Of a DNA stretch of 46,051 nt, positions 39,679 through 46,051 are shown piece by piece (positions within the stretch are counted from its first letter, which is position 1; every line of letters starts with the position of its first letter). Position numbers and translations under genes: made by a program. Source of the DNA: an uncultured Fidelibacterota bacterium (GTDB taxonomy: Bacteria > Fidelibacterota > Marinisomatia > Marinisomatales > UBA1611); NCBI GenBank assembly GCA_902559415.1, contig CACEHW010000005.1, forward strand, positions 1 to 46,051, given 5' to 3'. The notes under the pieces are model-generated. The model made no database searches and had not been told where the DNA came from. It was given only the letters and a program-made list of their open reading frames with translations.

Positions 39679-41333
39679 TGGCAATAACTAGAAAAAAGAA
39701 TTTAGGGCTCCTATTAATCGAAGCTGGTATTATCGAACCTGAACAGCTTGAGCAAGCCTTACTTAAACAATCAAAAGAAATTAACAGTGGTTATATTGGC
39801 GACATTTTAATAGGTGCAGGCCTTATTGATGAAAAAACAAGAAATCGTTTTCTAAGTCAACAGCTCCATATCCCAACTATCGAACTAGGACATTTTGATG
39901 TTGACAAATCCGTTCTTGGTATGATTCCTGAGCGAATTGTAAGAGAATACAACGTACTACCAATTTTCAATCTTAATAATACTATTAATGTTGCAATTAC
40001 TGACCCAATAGACCCTGAGCCAATAAATGCAGCGAGAAATGCATCAGGTCTTAAAGCAGAACCGATAATAGTAACAGCTAATGAGCTACAATCTGCTATT
40101 GATATTTATTATGGGATGTCAACCCTTAGTGGCTTTGAAGATGAGAATATTGATATAGATGATATAGATGATACCCGAATCGTTCAGCTTGTAGATAATA
40201 TAATTGAAAACAGTGCGAAGTATAGAGCGAGTGACATACATATAGAAACTAGAGAAACAGATATTAGGGTTCGATTCAGGATTGATGGAAAACTAGTAGA
40301 TTTTCAAACCCTTCCAGTTTCAATTGCAACCCCTCTTACATCAAGAATTAAAATTATGGGCAATATGGATATCGCTGAGTCTAGACGGCCACAAGATGGT
40401 AGGATTCTATTTGAAATGAATGATGATCGGCTAGACCTTCGTGTTTCAACATACCCTACTTTATATGGAGAAAAGTCAGTACTAAGATTATTGAATATAT
40501 CTGACGCAATGCATGACCTTGACGGTCTAGGATTTGAAAAAGGTATACTAAAAAGATTTGAAGATATGTTAATAGGGGGTGAAGGAATAATCCTAGTATC
40601 CGGACCAACAGGTAGTGGCAAAACAACTACTCTATACTCAACTTTGAATAAAATGGATAATCCTGATGTAAATATTGTGACAATTGAAGACCCGATAGAA
40701 TATGATTTAGATAATATAAACCAAGCACAGGTAAATAGAAGATCTGGTGTGACCTTTGCTTCAGCTCTAAGGGCAATACTAAGACAAGATCCGGATATTA
40801 TCATGGTTGGAGAGGTACGAGATGAAGAAACTGTAGAGCTTGCTATCAGAGCCGCGCTTACAGGGCATTTAGTTTTTAGTACTATTCACACGAATGACTC
40901 AGCTGCTGGTTTCACTAGGCTTTTAAACTGGGGTATGGAGCCATTCTTAATTACTTCGACAGTGAAAGGTATATTAGCACAAAGGCTGGTTAGAAAACTT
41001 TGTAAAGAATGTCGTGAAAAACATATGGTTGAACCATCCGAACTAGAACCGTTTGGTCTTGAAGCTGATGAACCAATGGAATTTTACAAAGCAGTAGGCT
41101 GTTTAAGTTGTCGCAATACAGGATACCAAGGTCGCGTAGGCCTCTTTGAACTCATCAGAATGAATAATCAAATTGCAGATTTAGTCATGGAACAAAAACC
41201 TGGCCATGTTATTCGTGAAAAAGCTATTGAACTTGGAATGTTTTCTCTACTGCATGATGGTCTAATAAAGGCTCAGCGAGGGGATACCTCTCTCCAAGAA
41301 ATCTTAGAAACACTAGGTACAGAAAAGATATAG
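39678..41333 (+). CDS. pilB: Type IV pilus/T2SS assembly ATPase (PilB/GspE); start probably the TAATG at 39678, not 39654
   Basis: ILVSGPTGSGKTTTLYSTLNK, RAILRQDPDIIMVGEVRDEETVELAIRAALTGHLVFSTIHTNDS, tetracysteine CKEC...CLSC; start MAITRKKNLGLLLIEAGII overlaps the pilD stop. Confidence 0.94.
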   Translation: MAITRKKNLGLLLIEAGIIEPEQLEQALLKQSKEINSGYIGDILIGAGLIDEKTRNRFLSQQLHIPTIELGHFDVDKSVLGMIPERIVREYNVLPIFNLNNTINVAITDPIDPEPINAARNASGLKAEPIIVTANELQSAIDIYYGMSTLSGFEDENIDIDDIDDTRIVQLVDNIIENSAKYRASDIHIETRETDIRVRFRIDGKLVDFQTLPVSIATPLTSRIKIMGNMDIAESRRPQDGRILFEMNDDRLDLRVSTYPTLYGEKSVLRLLNISDAMHDLDGLGFEKGILKRFEDMLIGGEGIILVSGPTGSGKTTTLYSTLNKMDNPDVNIVTIEDPIEYDLDNINQAQVNRRSGVTFASALRAILRQDPDIIMVGEVRDEETVELAIRAALTGHLVFSTIHTNDSAAGFTRLLNWGMEPFLITSTVKGILAQRLVRKLCKECREKHMVEPSELEPFGLEADEPMEFYKAVGCLSCRNTGYQGRVGLFELIRMNNQIADLVMEQKPGHVIREKAIELGMFSLLHDGLIKAQRGDTSLQEILETLGTEKI

Positions 41334-41335
41334 CA

Positions 41336-42799
41336 ATGGACCCAATTTTATATGTAGGAGATTCATTTGATATTAAACAAGTATTAAATGAATCTGGTAA
41401 AAAGATTGATGCTGTACAGAACGGTATGATTGCATTAAATGCATTATCGGATAGCGAAAATAAGTATAGTGCTGTGATAATTGAGGATCAGCTACCACTA
41501 ATGGACCCAAGCAATTTAATTAAACAATTAGAGCATTACAGTAAAACGCCAATCATTGCAATTGTTAGATCTGATAAAAGAAGATCTGAAATATTAACTG
41601 ATTTTGAAAATGGTCTATCAGGCTGGTTTGAACCAAAAGGGTCATCTATTGAGCATTTTAATGACCTGCTCGATAGTTGTTATACATTTATCAATTTTAG
41701 CAGAGCTCTTAATAAAAACCAGCGATTACAGGTTAACTCTCATGGTCTAGGTACAATTTTAGGTGTTTCCGATTCTATGCAAAAAATTTATACATTGCTT
41801 CTTCAAATTCAAGAAAAGGATGTAATAACTATTCTTTATGGTGAAAGTGGAACAGGAAAAAACCTCACAGCAAAATTTATGCATGACACAAGCAAAAGAA
41901 GTAAAAAACCTCTTATTTCAGTTAATTGTCCTGCTATTCCTTCTGAATTATTAGAAAGTGAATTGTTTGGGCATGAAAAAGGATCTTTTACCGGCGCTGA
42001 TGAAAAAAAGGACGGTAAATTTTTAGTTGCCAATGGCGGTACCATATTCCTAGATGAGATTGGAGATATGAGCACCTCTCTCCAAGCTAAAATATTAAGA
42101 GTATTAGAAAGTGGTGAAATTGAAAGAGTCGGTGGAGCTGAAACTCATATTGTTAATGTGAGAGTTATTTCTGCAACGAACCAAGATTTAAACGAAAAAA
42201 TTAAAGAAGGAAAATTTAGAGAAGATTTATTCCATCGGATTAATGTTTTCCCTGTTACGTTACCTCCTTTAAGAGAGAGGAAAGTTGATATTCCTCTTCT
42301 AACATATGCAATATTTAAAGCTCTAAAAAAGAAACACAATTTAAACGTTTCCTATATCGCCCCTAAGGCAATTGACCGATTGATAGATTACTCATGGCCA
42401 GGCAATGTTAGGGAACTGGAGAATACTCTGGAAAGAGCACTTCTAATTTGCAATAATAAATATTTAACCGAAAAAGACCTTGGTGCTGTACTTGATGAAA
42501 AAGAAGAAGTAATTGAATCGCAAAAAGAATCAGAACCCATTCAGACTATAGCAGATGAGCAACAGCAAGAAACCATAAAACCAGAATTTGAAAAAGCTGA
42601 TGGTTTATCTGATGATTTAAATAATGAAAAAATTGAAACTCCTAAGATAGCCACTCTCAAAGAAATTGAAATGGAAGCAATCAAATCAAGCGTTGAAAGA
42701 AATAAATGGAATATGACTACGACTGCAGAAGAACTAGGAATAAGTCGTATGACCCTTTACAGAAAGCTAGAACAATATGGCCTCAGAGGCAAAGAATAG
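41336..42799 (+). CDS. NtrC-family sigma54-dependent activator with degenerate receiver
   Basis: AAA+ GESGTGKNLTAKFMH, ELFGHEKGSFTGADEKKDGKF, GGTIFLDEIGDMS, WPGNVRELENTLERALL; Fis-type HTH TTTAEELGISRMTLYRKLEQYGL. Confidence 0.93.
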   Translation: MDPILYVGDSFDIKQVLNESGKKIDAVQNGMIALNALSDSENKYSAVIIEDQLPLMDPSNLIKQLEHYSKTPIIAIVRSDKRRSEILTDFENGLSGWFEPKGSSIEHFNDLLDSCYTFINFSRALNKNQRLQVNSHGLGTILGVSDSMQKIYTLLLQIQEKDVITILYGESGTGKNLTAKFMHDTSKRSKKPLISVNCPAIPSELLESELFGHEKGSFTGADEKKDGKFLVANGGTIFLDEIGDMSTSLQAKILRVLESGEIERVGGAETHIVNVRVISATNQDLNEKIKEGKFREDLFHRINVFPVTLPPLRERKVDIPLLTYAIFKALKKKHNLNVSYIAPKAIDRLIDYSWPGNVRELENTLERALLICNNKYLTEKDLGAVLDEKEEVIESQKESEPIQTIADEQQQETIKPEFEKADGLSDDLNNEKIETPKIATLKEIEMEAIKSSVERNKWNMTTTAEELGISRMTLYRKLEQYGLRGKE

Positions 42800-44030
42800 T
42801 AATAAAGTAGAAATATTTTCCTATATAGCTAGAGATAAAAAGTCCTCAGTTGTAAAAGGAGAAATAAAAGCTGTTCAAGAGAGAATGGTTTTAGATCAGC
42901 TGAAAAAAATGGGCCTTGATCCAATATCTATTACTGTTAAAAAAATATCAGTCTTTGAAAAATTAGATATTAATGTTTTTGATAGTGTCCCTCCTGATGC
43001 AATATATAATTTTTCTAGACAACTATCTGTAATGTTAAAAGCAGGGGTACCATTGATAGATGCCCTAGAATCCATGCTATCAAAAACAATAAATCCTCTG
43101 TTAAATAAAACAGTCGAGAAAATAATAGAAGATATATCAGCTGGTTCTTCTCTTTCTGGAGCAATAGAAAAGCACCCTAAAGTTTTTGATACAATGTATA
43201 TTAACATAATAAGAGCTGGTGAAAGTTCAGGAGTACTTGAAACAGTACTTTTTAAACTTGCTGACTTTATTAGTTATGACCTCCAGTTAAGAAATGGAAT
43301 TAAACAAGCAATACGCTATCCAATGATTGTAATAGGAATTACTGTAACAGTTGGTTTTTATGCTGTTGCTTTTATTCTTCCAAGGTTTTCAGTTCTTTTT
43401 AATCAAACCGGAATTGAACTTCCACTGCCAACAAGAATTTTACTTGGAATTGATAATTTTCTTCAAAATTATTCTAGCTTTCTTGTTTTAGGAATTGCAG
43501 TACTTGCAGGATTATTCTTCCAACTCAAAAGAACTGAAAAAGGCGCTATTGCCTGGGATAAATTCAAAATTAATGCTCCTGTTTTTGGAAAGATATTTAA
43601 AAATATGGCTATATCTAGATTTTGCCATGTCCTTGAAACTCTTAACAGGACGGGTGTACCAATTTTAGAATCATTAACAATATCTTCAAGAAGTACAGGA
43701 AATAGTTATGTAAAACATAAATTAGCGAATACTAAGTCAGATGTAGGGCTAGGTCATAAAATAGCTCAATCACTTGATAAGTACGGCTCAGACATTTTTG
43801 AAGCTCAACAGATAAAAATGATTCAAGTTGGTGAAGAAGCTGCTTCACTAGATGATATGCTTGCTGAAATAGCGATCATGGTTGATAATGAAACACAGAC
43901 AAGAGTTAGAACTCTAACATCAACATTAGAGCCTATTATTACAGTGATAATGGGTGCAATGATTCTCATACTTGCATTATCTATTTTCTTACCGATTTGG
44001 GATATGTATGAGTCACTTGCAAACAATTAA
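42777..44030 (+). CDS. pilC: Type IV pilus/T2SS inner-membrane platform protein (PilC/GspF)
   Basis: FSRQLSVMLKAGVPLIDALESML, IRAGESSGVLETVLFKLADF, VGEEAASLDDMLAEIA, LTSTLEPIITVIMGAMILILALSIFLPIWDM. Confidence 0.94.
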   Translation: MASEAKNSNKVEIFSYIARDKKSSVVKGEIKAVQERMVLDQLKKMGLDPISITVKKISVFEKLDINVFDSVPPDAIYNFSRQLSVMLKAGVPLIDALESMLSKTINPLLNKTVEKIIEDISAGSSLSGAIEKHPKVFDTMYINIIRAGESSGVLETVLFKLADFISYDLQLRNGIKQAIRYPMIVIGITVTVGFYAVAFILPRFSVLFNQTGIELPLPTRILLGIDNFLQNYSSFLVLGIAVLAGLFFQLKRTEKGAIAWDKFKINAPVFGKIFKNMAISRFCHVLETLNRTGVPILESLTISSRSTGNSYVKHKLANTKSDVGLGHKIAQSLDKYGSDIFEAQQIKMIQVGEEAASLDDMLAEIAIMVDNETQTRVRTLTSTLEPIITVIMGAMILILALSIFLPIWDMYESLANN

Positions 44031-44127
44031 AGTTAAAATTTGATTAAATTAAATAATCTTAATAGCATATTAAGTTTTGTATTAAATTATTTTAGATAAA
44101 GTTATATAAACATTTAAAGGATTAACT

Positions 44128-45138
44128 ATGTCAATTTGGGTCGTTCGAGGCGGAAAATTTGGAGAATATGAAAACCGCTTTTTAAATGAAGATAAAGTAT
44201 ACTTAACTAGAGATGGTTTTAAAACCGATCTAAATAAAATTTCTGAGCAAGTAGAACTAAGAACAGTTCTTGATGATTTTTATCCTACTCAGCCCTCATC
44301 CAAACTATCAAGCTGGTCCGATCAGATATGGGATTTTGCTCATACCGTGCAGCAAAAAGATTGGATAGTGCTCCCTAGTAAATTAAGTCCAGTTCTACAT
44401 GTAGGTGAAATTACTGGAGGATATAATTACGAAAAAACAGGTAGAGACCCGTATTATCATTCAAGAGAAATAAAATGGATCGAGAAAGATATCCCCAGAG
44501 GATATTTCCCAACAGAAATTTTATATCAACTAGGTGGATTTAAAGATGTATTCAATGTTGATGGTGTTGAAAAAGTTTTTCATACAATGGCAGATAATGA
44601 TTGGGCACCAACAAAAGATGATGATGCTGGTTATGAGCAAATGAATGAGCTAGTTGCTCTTCTGCAAGAGATATCTAGGGATCAGATCGCTCAATTAATT
44701 AGAACAAAGTTTAAAGGCCATCGATTAGCAAAACTCGTAAAGGCTATTATGGAGGCAAAGGGGTATACTACGCATATGGGGTCTTCAGATGAATCAGGAT
44801 CTGATCTAGATATACTTGCAGCAAAAGGTGGAATGGGCTTTGATAATGATTCTAGAATATGTATTCAAGTTAGAGCAGATGATGTACCCGTGGCTACCCT
44901 TGACAAATTTTTAGGAACAATGAACGATGTTGGTGCAAATTATGGTTTGTTAGTAGCCTGGGGCGGATTTAAAAGCAATGTGGAGCAAGAGAGATCAAAT
45001 GAGTTTTTTAAAGTACGACTATGGAACCAAAATGATCTAATTGACCAAGTCTTATCCCACTATGAAGAATTAGATAACTACATCATTGGTGAAATACCGT
45101 TAAAATCATTTTGGACAATTGCATCTGATCTGGATTAA
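44128..45138 (+). CDS. COG4127-like Mrr-type restriction endonuclease-fold protein
   Basis: SIWVVRGGKFGEYENRFL, FKGHRLAKLVKAIMEAKGYTTHMGSSDESGSDLDILAAKGGMGFDNDSRICIQVRADDVPV, NYGLLVAWGGFKSNV. Confidence 0.85.
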   Translation: MSIWVVRGGKFGEYENRFLNEDKVYLTRDGFKTDLNKISEQVELRTVLDDFYPTQPSSKLSSWSDQIWDFAHTVQQKDWIVLPSKLSPVLHVGEITGGYNYEKTGRDPYYHSREIKWIEKDIPRGYFPTEILYQLGGFKDVFNVDGVEKVFHTMADNDWAPTKDDDAGYEQMNELVALLQEISRDQIAQLIRTKFKGHRLAKLVKAIMEAKGYTTHMGSSDESGSDLDILAAKGGMGFDNDSRICIQVRADDVPVATLDKFLGTMNDVGANYGLLVAWGGFKSNVEQERSNEFFKVRLWNQNDLIDQVLSHYEELDNYIIGEIPLKSFWTIASDLD

Positions 45139-45265
45139 TATTTGTATCAGAGTGTTACATATTGTATAGATTTGCTGATTTATCATTGTAAGTGAAATAG
45201 TATTATAATTGAATAAAATTTTATTTTTAGAGGAAAGTATAAAATATTTAAATTATTTTGGTATA

Positions 45266-45282
45266 TTGGCATAGATATTGTT
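45266..45282 (+). promoter_or_regulatory. Putative sigma54 (-24/-12) promoter TTGGCATAGATATTGTT upstream of the pilin gene
   Basis: Matches YTGGCACGRNNNTTGCW with GG and G(C/T) elements at the required 10-nt gap; 42 nt before ATG 45325. Confidence 0.65.
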
Positions 45283-45324
45283 AATATATATAAAAGTGCA
45301 CAATTTTAAACTTAAGGAAACATT

Positions 45325-45993
45325 ATGATACGTTTTAAAACAATAAAGAAAAAATTTAAAAGTATAAAGGGTAACTCACTTGCTGAGTTTGCTGTGACAA
45401 CTGCAATGATGGCTACTCTTGCCACTACAGCAGCTCCTAGATTCTCAGGGATTGGTGAGGGCGCAAAAGAGAAAAAAACTCTATCTGAGATTGATAAAAT
45501 TGTCATCGCATCTTCAAACTTTTTCAATAACAAGGTTACCACTGAAGGTCGTGGAAGATTTCCTGGTCAAGAGAAGTATGACGTACAGATTGGTGGATAC
45601 GCCAGTGAGATACAGCTACTTACCGTTATAGGCGATGACGCAGCAGAAGAAACTTCTTTTAATGGCTATGACAATGCAGAGGGATCTAATTGGAGATCAA
45701 TTTTTGGTACCACTGATGCAAGTGCCGGTATATCAGATGGAAGCAATGTAGTAAACGATGACGGCTCACTTATTGGGCACGATGAGTTTTTAGCTGAGTT
45801 TGCGAATAATGCTATTAAAAGTCCATATCAGGATGGTCACTATATATATATAGTACTTCCTGGTGGGGTTGACTATGTTGACCCAGATGGAGACGGGACA
45901 TATGTCAAAGTTGACTGTAATGATTGTTCACCTATTTTATACGTTGCTGACAATGAAGACCCTTCAAAACTATTTAAAAAGTATCAGCCCTAA
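45325..45993 (+). CDS. Type IV pilin / pseudopilin-like protein with divergent N-terminus and EF-hand-like loop
   Basis: KKKFKSIKG^NSLAEFAVTTAMMATLATTAAPRF: basic leader, Gly(-1), Glu5, Pro22; DPDGDGTYVKVD near the C-terminus. Confidence 0.75.
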   Translation: MIRFKTIKKKFKSIKGNSLAEFAVTTAMMATLATTAAPRFSGIGEGAKEKKTLSEIDKIVIASSNFFNNKVTTEGRGRFPGQEKYDVQIGGYASEIQLLTVIGDDAAEETSFNGYDNAEGSNWRSIFGTTDASAGISDGSNVVNDDGSLIGHDEFLAEFANNAIKSPYQDGHYIYIVLPGGVDYVDPDGDGTYVKVDCNDCSPILYVADNEDPSKLFKKYQP

Positions 45994-46022
45994 TTCACTC
46001 AGAAATATTAAATTAATTATTT

Positions 46023-46051
46023 AAAAGCCTCGAATAATCGAGGCTTTTTTT
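46023..46051 (+). terminator. Rho-independent terminator
   Basis: AAAAGCCTCGA-ATAA-TCGAGGCTTTTTTT: GC-containing perfect stem with T-tract, downstream of the pilin gene. Confidence 0.93.

Noticed and set aside
40304-40804. 166-aa minus-strand ORF
   Set aside because: Antisense to the Walker A/B core of PilB; Ser/Pro-rich shadow translation.
44058-44074. CTTAATA-GCA-TATTAAG inverted repeat after pilC
   Set aside because: All-AT stem with a 3-nt loop and no T-tract; too weak to call a terminator or operator in AT-rich DNA.
45419-45631. 70-aa plus-strand ORF
   Set aside because: Alternate frame inside the pilin-like gene.

Overview
AT-rich (about one third GC by eye) bacterial chromosome window with dense, mostly minus-strand operons. 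The gingipain-type peptidase ending in a dockerin-like domain suggests a marine lineage such as Marinimicrobia/SAR406, but this is inference. Left to right: (1) a MarR-controlled tripartite RND efflux operon (1-5360), truncated at the left edge. (2) A large light/oxidative-damage locus (5393-23511) with a class II CPD photolyase, a CarH/LitR-like MerR regulator, a cryptochrome/photolyase-related protein, glutathione peroxidase, SDR, desaturase, two CFA-type methyltransferases, DUF1365, an FAD amine-oxidase-like protein, lipocalin, DUF2878, YceI, pirin, SOUL, a tocopherol-cyclase-like protein and an MMPL exporter. (3) A C25 peptidase. (4) A glycan/hydroxyproline operon (26890-37181) with GH2, an SSS transporter, a trans-3-hydroxyproline-dehydratase-like protein, a GH109-like protein and an OCD-family protein. 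(5) A plus-strand type IV pilus/T2SS assembly cluster (38475-45993) with two degenerate receivers, a sigma54 activator, a COG4127 Mrr-like protein and an unusual pilin, closed by a terminator. The strongest leads are the degenerate CarH/LitR-like regulator plus a shared 14-bp box at two promoters, the membrane-lipid pathway beside it, and a near-consensus sigma54 promoter in front of an EF-hand-containing divergent pilin. No tRNA, rRNA, CRISPR or IS element was recognised.
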